From Geodermatophilus dictyosporus (GTDB taxonomy: Bacteria > Actinomycetota > Actinomycetes > Mycobacteriales > Geodermatophilaceae), in the NCBI RefSeq assembly GCF_900115505.1, contig NZ_FOWQ01000005.1:310001-374000 (forward strand): a stretch of DNA of 64,000 nucleotides. Reading direction: 5' to 3'. The notes beneath the pieces were generated by a model. That model saw only the letters and a list, made by a program, of their open reading frames with translations, was not told where the DNA came from and made no database searches. The position numbers were made by a program, and so were the translations under genes. This document shows, piece by piece, positions 1 through 9,040 of the stretch (positions are counted from its first letter, which is position 1; each line of letters opens with the position of its first letter).

Positions 1-348
1 TCGGAGCTGTTCGTGCTCGTCGTCCTCACCGTCCTGACCCTGACCTCGCACGTCTACATGACCTCGCACGCCGCCCGCGCCGCCGCGCTGGTGCCGGCGC
101 TGCTGTACCTGGGCTCCTCGCTCGGCCTGGACCCGGTGGCGGTGGTGTTCATCGGCACCGTCGGCATGGACTACTGCCTGACCTTCCCGGTCAGCAGCAA
201 GGCGCTGCTGCTCTACGCCGAGCTCGACGAGGACACCTTCGAGCCGCCGGACCTGCTGCGGCTGTCGGCGCTGCTGCTGCCCGCGCACGTCGCGCTGGTC
301 GTGCTCTTCGCCCTCACCTACTGGCCGCTCGTGGGGCTGACGCTGTGA
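1..348 (+). CDS. SLC13-family anion permease, C-terminal part
   Basis: The reading frame is open from base 1, so only the last 115 residues are present. They hold hydrophobic segments at about residues 30-60 and 90-113 and the SHVYMTSHAARAAALVPALL stretch, which looks like the end of an SLC13/DASS (divalent anion:sodium symporter) permease. Such proteins import dicarboxylates or related anions across the cell membrane; the substrate here cannot be read. Its stop overlaps the GTG of the next gene by four bases, and that gene in turn overlaps a glycerate kinase. The operon therefore suggests uptake of an organic acid that is fed to glycerate kinase (inference). The family assignment rests on the C-terminus only. 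Confidence 0.7.
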   Translation, partial: SELFVLVVLTVLTLTSHVYMTSHAARAAALVPALLYLGSSLGLDPVAVVFIGTVGMDYCLTFPVSSKALLLYAELDEDTFEPPDLLRLSALLLPAHVALVVLFALTYWPLVGLTL

Positions 349-1793
349 CCGACACCCGCACCCGCCCGCTGCAGCGCCGGCTGCTGCGCACCTTCGCCGC
401 GCTCGGCCTGCTCGGCCTGCTCGTCGTCGGCGTCACCGGCTACACGCTCGTGCAGTGGCAGGCGACCGAGGACACGCTGTCCCGCCACTACCTGCGCAGC
501 CTGCGGCTGCAGGAGGTGCGGGCGCTGGCCTTCGACTCCCTCACCCAGGTGCCGGCGGCCGTCCGCGGCGAGCCCGACGCCACCGCCGAGTACGACGAGA
601 GCCGGGCCCCGCTCGGCCGGGCGTTCGCGGAGTGGGCCGACCTGGCCGAGGACGACGGCGAGCGCGCCGAGGTGGCCGCGGTCCGCGACGCCGCCACCCG
701 GCTCGACGAGGGCGCCCGCCGGGTGCTCGACCTGGTCGCCACCGGGGAGGCCGAGCAGGCCACGACCGCGCTCGCCGAGGTCGAGGCCACCCTCGTCGAG
801 CCGTTCGAGAGCCTCACCGCGGCCGCCGTCGAGACCGACCGGGAGAAGCGCCGGGAGCTGCGCGCCGACGCCGACGCCGCCCGCCGCACCGCCACGCTGA
901 CCCTCGCCCTCGCCGGCGCCGGGGTGGTCTCGCTGCTGCTGCTCGTGGGCGCCTACCTCAGCGGCGGGGTGTTCGCGCCGGTCCGCCGGCTGCACGACGC
1001 GCTGCGCGGCCTCGACCGCGGCGAGACCGGCACCCGGCTGCCCGTGGACGGCGACGACGAGATCGCCGAGGTCAACCGCGCGTTCAACGCCCTCGCCGAG
1101 CGGCTGGCCACCGAGCACTCCCCCGCGCAGCGGGTGCCCGGCACGCCGCAGGAGGACGCCACGCTCCTGCTGCGGCGGATGATCGCCGCCCTGCGCACGG
1201 ACACCACCGCGCTCGCCGACGGGGCGGCGCCGGCGCTGCTGGCCCGCATCGACGCCGTCGAGGCCACCCTCGACCGGCTCGGCAGCCTGGCCTACCCGGT
1301 CGACCTGCGGCCGGTGCCGGTCGAGCCCGCGGCGCTGCTGCACGAGGTGCTCGACCGCGTCGCCGACGAGGTGGTCCGCCGCTCGGTGAGCACCGACGTC
1401 GAGGTCGACCCCGACGCCGGCCCGCTGCCGCTGGACCGCGCCCGCGTGCGCGAGGCCGTCGGCGAGCTCGTCCGCAACGCCCTGGACGCGCTGCCCGGGC
1501 GCGGCGGCCGGCTGCGGCTGCGCGCCGTCCGCGCCGACGACGAGCCGGGCACCGTCGCGCTCGAGGTGGAGGACGACGGCGCCGGGCTGTCCGAGGACGA
1601 CGTCGCCTGGCTCTACGACGGCGGCCCGCGGCCGTCGGCCTCCCGCGGCACCGGCCTGCGGCTGGTGGCCTCGGTCGTCGAGCAGCACGGCGGCCGGCTG
1701 CAGCTGCGCACCGTGCCCGGCGGCGGCACCACCGCCCGCCTCCTGCTCCCCCGCACCACTCCCGTCCCCCCACTCCCCGAGGAGACCCGATGA
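345..1793 (+). CDS. HAMP-domain sensor histidine kinase with degenerate H-box
   Basis: This is a membrane sensor of 482 residues. It has TM1 at about 14-36, an extracytoplasmic helical region to about 180, TM2 at about 185-207, a HAMP domain at 208-255 and a HATPase domain at about 330-475. The N-box (VGELVRNALDAL), G1 (DDGAGLS) and G2 (GTGLRLVASVVEQHGG) are intact. Where the phosphoacceptor H-box should be, the sequence reads MIAALRTDTT (residues 279-288). The LRT of SHELRTPL is kept, but the expected His aligns with Ala281, so autophosphorylation on the usual residue looks impossible. No response regulator lies nearby. It starts with a GTG overlapping the permease stop and ends overlapping the glycerate kinase ATG. 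It may be a pseudokinase-type or partner-dependent sensor for the transport operon (inference). Confidence 0.85.
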   Translation: MTDTRTRPLQRRLLRTFAALGLLGLLVVGVTGYTLVQWQATEDTLSRHYLRSLRLQEVRALAFDSLTQVPAAVRGEPDATAEYDESRAPLGRAFAEWADLAEDDGERAEVAAVRDAATRLDEGARRVLDLVATGEAEQATTALAEVEATLVEPFESLTAAAVETDREKRRELRADADAARRTATLTLALAGAGVVSLLLLVGAYLSGGVFAPVRRLHDALRGLDRGETGTRLPVDGDDEIAEVNRAFNALAERLATEHSPAQRVPGTPQEDATLLLRRMIAALRTDTTALADGAAPALLARIDAVEATLDRLGSLAYPVDLRPVPVEPAALLHEVLDRVADEVVRRSVSTDVEVDPDAGPLPLDRARVREAVGELVRNALDALPGRGGRLRLRAVRADDEPGTVALEVEDDGAGLSEDDVAWLYDGGPRPSASRGTGLRLVASVVEQHGGRLQLRTVPGGGTTARLLLPRTTPVPPLPEETR

Positions 1794-2971
1794 GACTGCG
1801 TGTGCTGATCGCCCCGTCCGGCTTCAAGGAGAGCCTCGGCGCCGACGAGGTCGCCGACTGCATCGCCTCCGGCGTCCGCCGCGCCGTGCCGGACGCGCTG
1901 ATCCACAAGGCGCCCGTCCCCGACGGCGGCGAGGGCTTCGCCCAGGCCCTGGTGCGCACCGTCGGCGGCACGCTGCACGACGTGACCGTCACCGGCCCGG
2001 TCGGCGAGCCGGTCGCGGCGCACTTCGGCCTGCTGCCCGGCGCGGACGGCACCGGGCCGACGGCGGTGCTGGAGATGGCCGCCGCGGCCGGCCTGCGGCA
2101 CGTGCCCCGCGACCGGCGCGACCCGCTGACCACCACCACCCGCGGCGTCGGGGAGCTGATCGCGGCCGCGCTCGACGCCGGGGCCGCGCGGGTGCTGGTC
2201 GGCTGCGGCGACTCGGGCACCAACGACGGCGGCGCCGGCATGGCGCAGGCGCTCGGCGTCCGGCTGCTGGACGAGGCCGGCGAGGAGATCGGCGCCGGCG
2301 GCGGCGAGCTGGCGCGGCTGACGTCGATCGACCTCTCGGGGCTGGACCCGCGGATCGGAACCACCCCGATCGACGTCGCCTGCAACTGGGCCAACGTGCT
2401 CACCGGCCCGCGCGGCGTCGCCCGCGTCTTCGGCCCGCAGAAGGGCGCCGACGAGGCCACCGTGGCCCGGCTGGAGGAGGCACTGGAGCGCTACGCCGAC
2501 GTCATCGAGGCCGACCTCGGGGTGGACGTGCGCACCGCACCGGGGTCGGGGGCCTCCGGCGGGCTGGGCGCCGGGCTGTGCGCGCTGCTCGGCGCCCGCC
2601 TGCAGCCGCGCTTCGACGTCGTCACCCGCTACCTGGACTTCGACGCGCTGCTGTCCCGGACCGACCTGGTGATCACCGCGGAGGGGGCCATCGACCGGCA
2701 GAGCGCCCGCGGCAAGGTGCCCGCCGAGGTGGCCCGCCGCGCGGCGCTGCGCGACATCCCGGTGCTGGCGCTGTCCGGCACCGTCGGCGAGGGCGTGCAG
2801 GCGGCGCTCGACGCCGGGCTGGACGCCTACACCTCCATCCTCACCCGCCCGTGCGCCCTGGACGAGGCGCTCGAGGAGGCCGCGGACTTCCTCGTGTGCT
2901 CGGCCGAGCAGACGATGCGGCTGCTGCTGGTCGGGCGCCGGCTGGCCTGGCAGGAGACCGAGACGCGGTGA
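1790..2971 (+). CDS. Glycerate kinase (GlxK/GarK family)
   Basis: The product is 393 residues, the usual length for the bacterial glycerate 2-kinase family, which phosphorylates D-glycerate with ATP in glyoxylate/tartrate-type catabolism. Signatures are the N-terminal IAPSGFKESLGADEVA, the PVPDGGEGFAQAL loop, GCGDSGTNDGGAGMA, and a C-terminal GAIDRQSARGKVPAEVA followed by LSGTV. The ATG overlaps the kinase-like sensor stop (ATGA) and is preceded by GAGGAG. It is therefore translationally coupled to the sensor and permease. A 99-bp gap separates it from the convergent eut operon; I see no clear terminator in it. Confidence 0.95.
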   Translation: MRLRVLIAPSGFKESLGADEVADCIASGVRRAVPDALIHKAPVPDGGEGFAQALVRTVGGTLHDVTVTGPVGEPVAAHFGLLPGADGTGPTAVLEMAAAAGLRHVPRDRRDPLTTTTRGVGELIAAALDAGAARVLVGCGDSGTNDGGAGMAQALGVRLLDEAGEEIGAGGGELARLTSIDLSGLDPRIGTTPIDVACNWANVLTGPRGVARVFGPQKGADEATVARLEEALERYADVIEADLGVDVRTAPGSGASGGLGAGLCALLGARLQPRFDVVTRYLDFDALLSRTDLVITAEGAIDRQSARGKVPAEVARRAALRDIPVLALSGTVGEGVQAALDAGLDAYTSILTRPCALDEALEEAADFLVCSAEQTMRLLLVGRRLAWQETETR

Positions 2972-3070
2972 ACCGCTTCCGGCCACCTCCTCCGCTTCGA
3001 GGACGGCGGGCCGCCGGGTTCCGGGCGGCACACCGAGCAGGCGGCGGTCGACGGATTCTTCGCCTGACCG

Positions 3071-3820
3071 TCAGCCGGCCGGCAGCGCGGGGCCCTCGTC
3101 CTTGAGCGCGACGCCCGAGGCGCCCAGCTCGCGCGCCGCGCCCAGCAGCGCCGCGACGGTGTCGGCGGCCTGCGCGTAGGACAGCCCGTGCGGCGGGCGG
3201 ACGTTGGAGACGCAGTTGCGCTCGGAGTCCACCCGGCCCGGGCGCGGGTCCCAGGTGAGGTAGGCGCCGAGGGAGTCGGCCGAGGACAGCCCGGGCCGCT
3301 CGCCGATCAGCACGACGACGGCCCGGGCGCCGAGGGCCTGCCCGACGGCGTCGCCGAGCGCCACCCGCGCCTGGGAGGCGAGCACCAGCGGGGCCACGCG
3401 CCAGCCGGGCAGCCGCTCCAGCAGCGCGGTCACCAGCCCTGCGGCGTGCTCGTGCACCGCCCGCGGGGACAGGCCGTCGGCGACCACCACCGCGAGGTCG
3501 GCGCCGGTCCGCGGCAGCTCCGTCCCCTCCGCCAGCTGCCGGCCGAGGTCGGGCCGCTGCAGGTAGGTGGCCCGGTCGGGCGCGGCCGAGTGCACCTCCA
3601 GCAGCTCCTGCCCGGGCAGCGCGGCGCGCACCGCGTCCGGGTCCAGGGGCTGGTGCACCGCGTCGCGCGCGGCGGCGTGCGCGGCGCGGAACTCCAGCTC
3701 GCGGGCGGTGGGCAGCCCGTCGCCGGCCCGGCCCAGCGCCACCCGCGCCCGGGTGGCCGCCCGCAGCACCGTCCACGGGTCGTCGCCGGGCGGCAGCGGC
3801 CGGTCGAGCGCCTCGCTCAC
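3071..3820 (-). CDS. eutC: Ethanolamine ammonia-lyase small subunit
   Basis: EutC is the light subunit of the adenosylcobalamin-dependent ethanolamine ammonia-lyase, which splits ethanolamine to acetaldehyde and ammonia in the cytoplasm. The 249-residue product shows the family motifs ELEFRAAHAAARDAVHQPLD, VVADGLSPRAVHEH, VLIGERPGLSSADSLGAYL and ERNCVSNVRPPHGLSYAQAA. The GTG start overlaps the eutB stop (GTGA), so eutB-eutC are coupled. A much longer open frame continues upstream, but it only runs antisense-like through eutB in another frame. The gene is last in the permease-eutB-eutC operon. Confidence 0.96.
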   Translation of the reverse strand: MSEALDRPLPPGDDPWTVLRAATRARVALGRAGDGLPTARELEFRAAHAAARDAVHQPLDPDAVRAALPGQELLEVHSAAPDRATYLQRPDLGRQLAEGTELPRTGADLAVVVADGLSPRAVHEHAAGLVTALLERLPGWRVAPLVLASQARVALGDAVGQALGARAVVVLIGERPGLSSADSLGAYLTWDPRPGRVDSERNCVSNVRPPHGLSYAQAADTVAALLGAARELGASGVALKDEGPALPAG

Positions 3821-5232
3821 GCCGACGCCGCCGCGAGCAGGGCCCGCGCCGCGGGGGCGTCGGGGGCGAGCTCGCGCACCCGGCCGGCGTCGTCGAGCAG
3901 GTCCATCCGCGCCAGCCACGCCTCGAACTCCGGGGCGGGACGCAGGCCGAGCACCTGCCGGGCGGTGAGCACGTCGGTGAACGACAGCGACTGGTAGTGG
4001 AGCATCACGTCGTCCGACCCCGGGACGGCGATGAGGAACGAGCAGCCCGCGGCGCCCAGCAGCAGCATGAGGGAGTCGGTGTCGTCGCCGTCGACCTCGG
4101 CGTGGTTGGTGTAGCAGACGTCCACGCCCATCGGCAGGCCGAGCAGCTTGCCGCAGAAGTGGTCCTCCAGCCCGGCGCGCAGCACCTGCTTGCCGTCGTA
4201 GAGGTACTCCGGGCCGATGAACCCGACGACGGTGTTCACCAGCAGCGGCGCGAAGTGCCGGGCCACGCCGTAGGCGCGGGCCTCGAGGGTCTGCTGGTCC
4301 ACCGGCCGCCCGCCGACGCCGAGGTGCGCGCCGGCCGACAGTGCCGAGCCCTGCCCGGTCTCGAAGTAGGTGACGTCGTCGCCCACCGTGCCGCGGCCCA
4401 GCGCCAGCGCCCCGGCGCGGGCCTCGGCCAGCAGGTCGAGGGTGACGCCGAAGCCGCGGTTGGCCTCCTGGGTGCCGGCCACCGACTGGAACACCAGGTC
4501 CACCGGGGCGCCCTGCTCCAGCGCGCGCAGCGTCGTGGTCACGTGCGCCAGCACGCACGACTGGGTGGGGATGCCGTAGCGCTCGATGACCGCGTCGACC
4601 AGCTCCAGCAGCGCCACGGTGCGGGCGGGTGAGTCGGTGGCCGGGTTGATGCCGATGACCGCGTCGCCCGACCCCTGCAGCAGCCCGTCGACGATCGAGG
4701 CGGTCACGCCCAGCGGGTCGTCGGTCGGGTGGTTGGGCTGCAGCCGGGAGGCCAGCGTCCCGGGGAGGCCGATCGTGCTGCGCAGCCCGGTGACCACCCG
4801 CGTCCGCCGGCCGACGGCGACCAGGTCGGCGTTGCGCATCAGCTTCGAGGTGGCCGCCACCATCTCCGGGGTCAGCCCCGGGGCCAGCGCGGAGATCGAC
4901 GCCTCGTCGCCGGCGGCGGCCCAGGCCAGCAGCCGGTCGCGGAACTCCCCCACCGTCAGCGACGCGACCGGCGCGAACGCCGCGGCGTCGTGGGTGTCGA
5001 GGACCAGCCGGGTGACGTCGTCCTCGTCGTAGCCGACCACCTGCTCCTCGAGGAAGGTGGCCAGCGGCAGGTCGGCGAGCACGCCCTGGGCGGCGACCCG
5101 CTCGGCGGCCGACTCCGCGGCGCAGCCGGCGAGCACGTCGCCGGAGCGCAGCGGCGTCGCCCTGGCCATCAGCTCGACCAGCGTCGGGAACTCGTAGGTG
5201 TGCCCGCCGACGGTGCCGCGCCGGGCGCTCAC
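3817..5232 (-). CDS. eutB: Ethanolamine ammonia-lyase large subunit
   Basis: EutB is the catalytic heavy chain carrying the substrate and B12 sites (471 residues, normal length). Seen: the GDEASISALAPGLTPEMVAATSKLMRNADL region, the SRLQPNHPTDDP stretch, GINPATDSPARTVALL, FQSVAGTQEANRGFGVTL, FETGQGSALSAGAH, and the GVDVCYTNHAEVDGDD segment. The GTG start overlaps the permease stop by four bases. There are no eut shell, EutA reactivase or aldehyde dehydrogenase genes nearby, as expected for the actinobacterial permease-EutBC arrangement, in which ethanolamine serves mainly as a nitrogen source (family knowledge plus inference). Confidence 0.97.
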   Translation of the reverse strand: MSARRGTVGGHTYEFPTLVELMARATPLRSGDVLAGCAAESAAERVAAQGVLADLPLATFLEEQVVGYDEDDVTRLVLDTHDAAAFAPVASLTVGEFRDRLLAWAAAGDEASISALAPGLTPEMVAATSKLMRNADLVAVGRRTRVVTGLRSTIGLPGTLASRLQPNHPTDDPLGVTASIVDGLLQGSGDAVIGINPATDSPARTVALLELVDAVIERYGIPTQSCVLAHVTTTLRALEQGAPVDLVFQSVAGTQEANRGFGVTLDLLAEARAGALALGRGTVGDDVTYFETGQGSALSAGAHLGVGGRPVDQQTLEARAYGVARHFAPLLVNTVVGFIGPEYLYDGKQVLRAGLEDHFCGKLLGLPMGVDVCYTNHAEVDGDDTDSLMLLLGAAGCSFLIAVPGSDDVMLHYQSLSFTDVLTARQVLGLRPAPEFEAWLARMDLLDDAGRVRELAPDAPAARALLAAASA

Positions 5233-6698
5233 CGGACGTCGCCCTCCGCGTCGGCGAGCAGCTCGAACTCCTCCTCCGGCGCCGAGGCCACCAGGTGGTG
5301 GCGGCTGTAGAGGGCGAACCAGGCGAGGAACACGACGTAGGCCGCCAGCGTCCACAGCGCGGCGGTGACGTCGACGAGGAAGGTGGCCACGACCGCGGCG
5401 GCGGCCAGCACCAGCGCCACCCCGGTCGTCGCCGTCCCGCCCGGGGTCCGGTAGGGGCGCGGCAGGTCGGGCTCGCGGCGGCGCAGCACGATGTGGCTGA
5501 CCATCATCAGCACGTAGGACACCGTCGCGCCGAACACGGCCATGTTGAGCAGCACCGCGCCCTGGCCGGTGAGCGAGAGCGCGAAGCCGATCGCGCCGGG
5601 CACCAGCAGCGCGAGCACCGGCGCCCGGCGGGAGTTGGTCACCGACAGCGCCCGCGGCAGGTAGCCGGCGCGGGAGAGCGCGAAGACCTGCCGCGAGTAG
5701 GCGTAGATGATCGAGAAGAAGCTGGCCACCAGGCCGAAGAGCCCGGCGTAGTTGACCACCCGGGTGAGCGCGTCCGGCGCGGCGGAGGCGGCCAGCGCGT
5801 CGACCGGGGGGTTGCCCGAGTCGGCGATGGTCGACGCGCCGCCGGCGCCCGGGGTGAACACCAGCATGAGGACGGCGAGGACGACGAGCACGCCCATCGC
5901 CGCGACGATCCCCCGTGGCATCGAGCGGGCCGGGTCGCGGGCCTCCTCGGCGGCCAGCGGCACGCTCTCCACGGCGAGGAAGAACCAGATCGCGAACGGG
6001 AACGCCGCCCAGATGCCGATCAGCCCGTACGGCAGGAAGGACGACGCGCCGGCGGCGTCGGTGGGCGCGATGTCGGTCAGGTTGGCCGCGTCGAACTGCG
6101 GGACCGCCCCGACGAGGAAGACGACGAGCCCGGCGACGGCCACCACGGTGACGGCGAACATCACCTTCAGCGCCTCGCCGACGCCCATCAGGTGGATGCC
6201 GATGAACAGCGCGTAGGCGGCGAGGTAGACCCACCAGCCGTCGGTGATGCCGAACAGGCCGAGGGACTCGACGTAGGCGCCGATGAAGGTGGCGATCGCG
6301 GCGGGGGCGATGGCGTACTCGATGAGCACCGCGACGCCCGTGGCGTACCCGCCCCACGGGCCCAGCGCCCGCCGGGCGAAGGTGTAGCCGCCGCCCGCCG
6401 TCGGCAGCGCGGAGCCGAGCTCGGCCAGCCCGAACACCATGGCGGTGTACATGACCGCCATCAGCACCGTGGCGATCAGCAGGCCGCCGAAGCCGCCCTC
6501 GGCCAGGCCGAAGTTCCACCCGGCGTAGTCACCGGAGATGACCGCCGAGACGCCGAGGCCGGCCAGCAGCAGCCAGCCCGCCGTCCCCGTGCGCAGCCGG
6601 CGCCGCTCCAGGTACTCGGCGCCGACCCGCTCGGCCTCGATCCCCGCGCGCGCGGGGTGCCGGGTCGGGGTGGGACGGGCGGTGGGATCGGCGGTCAC
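5229..6698 (-). CDS. eat: Ethanolamine permease (APC superfamily)
   Basis: This 489-residue transporter has about 12 predicted membrane segments. The SGDYAGWNFGLAEGGFGG motif and the GSALPTAGGGYTFARRALGP helix-3 signature are typical of the ethanolamine permease branch of amino-acid/polyamine/organocation carriers. The C-terminal YRTPGG motif is also of APC type. The GTG start at 6698 is chosen because GGAGG lies four bases upstream; the longer open frame begins in non-conserved sequence. It is the first gene of the permease-eutB-eutC operon, overlapping eutB by four bases, so uptake and cleavage of ethanolamine are made together. Confidence 0.93.
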   Translation of the reverse strand: MTADPTARPTPTRHPARAGIEAERVGAEYLERRRLRTGTAGWLLLAGLGVSAVISGDYAGWNFGLAEGGFGGLLIATVLMAVMYTAMVFGLAELGSALPTAGGGYTFARRALGPWGGYATGVAVLIEYAIAPAAIATFIGAYVESLGLFGITDGWWVYLAAYALFIGIHLMGVGEALKVMFAVTVVAVAGLVVFLVGAVPQFDAANLTDIAPTDAAGASSFLPYGLIGIWAAFPFAIWFFLAVESVPLAAEEARDPARSMPRGIVAAMGVLVVLAVLMLVFTPGAGGASTIADSGNPPVDALAASAAPDALTRVVNYAGLFGLVASFFSIIYAYSRQVFALSRAGYLPRALSVTNSRRAPVLALLVPGAIGFALSLTGQGAVLLNMAVFGATVSYVLMMVSHIVLRRREPDLPRPYRTPGGTATTGVALVLAAAAVVATFLVDVTAALWTLAAYVVFLAWFALYSRHHLVASAPEEEFELLADAEGDVR

Positions 6699-6796
6699 GG
6701 TGCCTCCGGCGGTCGGCCCGCCCGGCGGCGGGGAGGGCCAGCCTCGTCCCGCCCCCACCCCAGGTCAACGGGGTGCGGCGGTCGGCAACACGGTGT

Positions 6797-7678
6797 TCAC
6801 GGGATGCCGTGCCAGCGCCCCTCGGTGGCGTTGCCGTCGGGGCGCGACTCGAACACGTTGCCCTCGGTCGGCGGCGTCCGGTGGTCGTCGGCGAGGGCGA
6901 ACACGCGCAGCAGCGGCCCGACGAGCAGGTCGTAGACGGCCGGGAACAGCCGGAAGCCGAGGATGACGACGGGGTTGGCGAAGCCGGACTGGATCAGCCG
7001 CCGCGGCCGGTCCAGCCGCGCGACCACCGAGCGGGCCACGCGCTCGGGCGAGTAGATCGGGATCGGCGGGCGGCCCTTGAGGCCGATGTAGCTGCCGGCC
7101 TGCGAGTAGATCGGGGTGTTGACCCCGCCGGGCGCGACCGCGGACACGGAGATGCCGGGCACGTCGCGGGTCTCCTGCTGCAGCGTGCGGATCATCGCCA
7201 GCTGGCCCCACTTGGCGGTGGTGTAGCTGCCCATGAACGGCGTCGTCACCGACGCCAGCAGCGAGCTGACGACCACCAGGTGCCCGGCGCCCTGCCGGCG
7301 GAACACCGGGAGCACGGTGCGGGCGAGGTTGCCGGTGCCGTGCAGCGCGGTGTCGACCACCCGCTCGAAGACCTCCTTGGGCACCTCCTCCAGCTTCCCG
7401 TAGGCGACCACCTGGGCGGAGTGGACGACGACGTCGAGGCGGCCGGTGCGCTCCACCGTCGCCTCGACGGCGCGGCGCAGCGCGTCCTCGTCGAGCACGT
7501 CGGCCGGGCAGACGACGACGTCGGCGGCACCGGCCGCGCGCACCTCGGCGGCGGTCTCCTCCAGCGCCTCCCGGCCGCGGGCGAGCAGCACCAGGGAGGC
7601 GCCGCGCTGGGCGAAGAGGTGGGCGGTGGCGCGGCCGATGCCGCTGGAGGCTCCGGTGATCAGCACGGACTGGGGCAT
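6797..7678 (-). CDS. SDR-family NAD(P)-dependent oxidoreductase
   Basis: This is a classical short-chain dehydrogenase of 293 residues. It has the TGASSGIG cofactor loop at about residues 8-15, an NNAG-position variant (VVHSAQVVAYG), catalytic Ser in VVSSLLASV and the YTTAK catalytic Tyr/Lys pair. The C-terminal third (about 215-260) is hydrophobic and unlike soluble SDRs, so membrane association is likely. The start at 7678 begins directly before VLITGASSG and has a GAGGAG about ten bases upstream; an in-frame start further upstream would add an unconserved tail. Substrate unknown. The 98-bp gap to the ethanolamine permease shows no operator I can name. Confidence 0.88.
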   Translation of the reverse strand: MPQSVLITGASSGIGRATAHLFAQRGASLVLLARGREALEETAAEVRAAGAADVVVCPADVLDEDALRRAVEATVERTGRLDVVVHSAQVVAYGKLEEVPKEVFERVVDTALHGTGNLARTVLPVFRRQGAGHLVVVSSLLASVTTPFMGSYTTAKWGQLAMIRTLQQETRDVPGISVSAVAPGGVNTPIYSQAGSYIGLKGRPPIPIYSPERVARSVVARLDRPRRLIQSGFANPVVILGFRLFPAVYDLLVGPLLRVFALADDHRTPPTEGNVFESRPDGNATEGRWHGIP

Positions 7679-7759
7679 GCGCGGGACAGCTCCTCGGGCG
7701 GGGGTGGCGCCGAGGACACGACCGCAGGGCACCGCCTCGGCTCGGCGGACGCTCCCCGG

Positions 7760-8161
7760 CTACCCCCGCGTCCCGCCGCCCATGCCCTCCAGCAGCTGCC
7801 ACAGCCGGCCGGGGCCGGTGACCTCGGCCCCGGCCGGCAGGCGGGCGCGCAGGCCGCGGTCGGCGGTGACCACGAGCACCCGGCGGCCCGCGGCGGCCAG
7901 GCCGGCGGCGGTGGCGGCCAGCGCGTCGTCCCCGCTGCCGGGCGCGCGCACCAGCCGGACGCCGGCGGGCTCCGGGACCCCGGCCGCCGCGCCCTCGACG
8001 ACGGCCACCACCTCGGTCACGAGGCCGACGCCCGGGACGGCGCGGCCGGCCAGCGGGGCCAGCAGGCGCAGCAGCCGGGTCGTGGCGCCGGCGCGGTCGC
8101 GCCACCACCCGTCGGGGCGGGCGCCGACCACGTTCGCGGCGTCCACGAGCAGGACCGTCAT
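7760..8161 (-). CDS. NYN/PIN-like domain protein
   Basis: A 133-residue protein of the NYN (YacP-like, PIN-fold) nuclease superfamily. Acidic residues sit in the expected places: LLVDAANVVGARPDGWWRD near the N-terminus, GSGDDAL at about 86-92 and VVTADRGLRAR at about 105-115. These would form a divalent-metal RNase site. Target RNA unknown. The ATG has GGAGG four bases upstream. It is divergent from the following membrane-protein gene, with a 137-bp shared upstream region in which I see no named site. Confidence 0.8.
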   Translation of the reverse strand: MTVLLVDAANVVGARPDGWWRDRAGATTRLLRLLAPLAGRAVPGVGLVTEVVAVVEGAAAGVPEPAGVRLVRAPGSGDDALAATAAGLAAAGRRVLVVTADRGLRARLPAGAEVTGPGRLWQLLEGMGGGTRG

Positions 8162-8298
8162 GCCACCTCCCGCGGGTCACCCGGTCGGGCACCGCTGTTC
8201 ACGATCGTCGCGACCGGGTACCTGGCCTGCACGAACGCGCCGGACGTGCCGGCGCACCCCGGCCGGGAGAACCCTCCCGCCCCCGACGAGGAGGTCCG

Positions 8299-8919
8299 AT
8301 GGCGACCAACGACCGTACCCACCACGACCACGACGCGACCGTGACGACCGAGGGCGCGCACGTCACCCGCGGGGCGGCGCGGGACGCCGTCGCGGCGCAG
8401 CGGGCGCGGTTCGGCGGGATCAAGTGGGGCGCGGCCTTCTTCGGCTGGCTGTCGGCCAACGGGCTGGCGGTCGTGCTCATCGCGCTCCTGGCCGCGACCG
8501 GCGTGGGGCTGAGCCTCGCCGAGGTCGACGGCGTCCAGGACGTCCCGGCCGACCCGGCGAGCACCCTCGGCATCGCCGGCGGCATCGCGCTGCTGGTGAT
8601 CCTGTTCCTGGCCTACCTGGCCGGCGGGTACGTCGCCGGCCGGATGGCCCGCTTCGACGGCGCGCGACAGGGCCTGGCCGTCTGGCTGATCGGCCTGCTG
8701 GTCGTGGTCGTGCTGGCGATCGTGGGCACGGTGCTCGGGGCGCAGTACAACGTGCTGCAGCAGCTCAACCTGCCGCGCATCCCGATCGACGAGGGCACCG
8801 CGACCACGGCCGGCCTCGTCACCCTGGCGGCGGTGCTGGTCGTGACGCTGCTCGGCGCGGTGCTCGGCGGCACGCTCGGCACCCGCTACCACCGCAAGGT
8901 CGACCGCGCCGGCTTCTGA
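8299..8919 (+). CDS. Four-TM membrane protein (YrzE/TIGR04086-like)
   Basis: The 206-residue product has a charged, His-rich N-terminus and four hydrophobic segments at roughly 50-72, 96-118, 132-152 and 172-196, with small-residue-rich helices (LAGGYVAGRMARFDGARQG). This pattern resembles the TIGR04086/YrzE family of unknown function. The ATG is preceded by GAGGAGGTCCG, a strong ribosome site. It is followed by a perfect 12-bp hairpin that probably ends the transcript. No function is assigned. Confidence 0.75.
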   Translation: MATNDRTHHDHDATVTTEGAHVTRGAARDAVAAQRARFGGIKWGAAFFGWLSANGLAVVLIALLAATGVGLSLAEVDGVQDVPADPASTLGIAGGIALLVILFLAYLAGGYVAGRMARFDGARQGLAVWLIGLLVVVVLAIVGTVLGAQYNVLQQLNLPRIPIDEGTATTAGLVTLAAVLVVTLLGAVLGGTLGTRYHRKVDRAGF

Positions 8920-8980
8920 GAGGACCCTCCTCCCCCACCGCTCGCCGGCTCGCGGCGGGCCCCTGCAGGAGGGCCGGTCG

Positions 8981-9010
8981 CGGGGCCCGTCCGGTCGCGG
9001 ACGGGCCCCG
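8981..9010 (+). terminator. Perfect 12-bp hairpin terminator
   Basis: Arms CGGGGCCCGTCC (8981-8992) and GGACGGGCCCCG (8999-9010) pair perfectly around a six-base loop. There is no U-tract, as is common for actinobacterial terminators. It lies 61 bases after the four-TM membrane protein gene. Confidence 0.7.
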
Positions 9011-9027
9011 CGGTCGTAGCCGGGCCA

Positions 9028-9033
9028 TACGCT
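9028..9033 (+). promoter_or_regulatory. -10 element of a leaderless promoter
   Basis: TACGCT fits the TAnnnT -10 consensus and ends seven bases before the ATG of the DUF2277 gene, which has no Shine-Dalgarno sequence. A leaderless transcript is the likely reading. Confidence 0.5.
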
Positions 9034-9040
9034 GCGGCGC

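Noticed and set aside
3071..6698. Ethanolamine microcompartment
   Set aside because: No shell, EutA, aldehyde dehydrogenase or regulator genes are present; only permease and EutBC.
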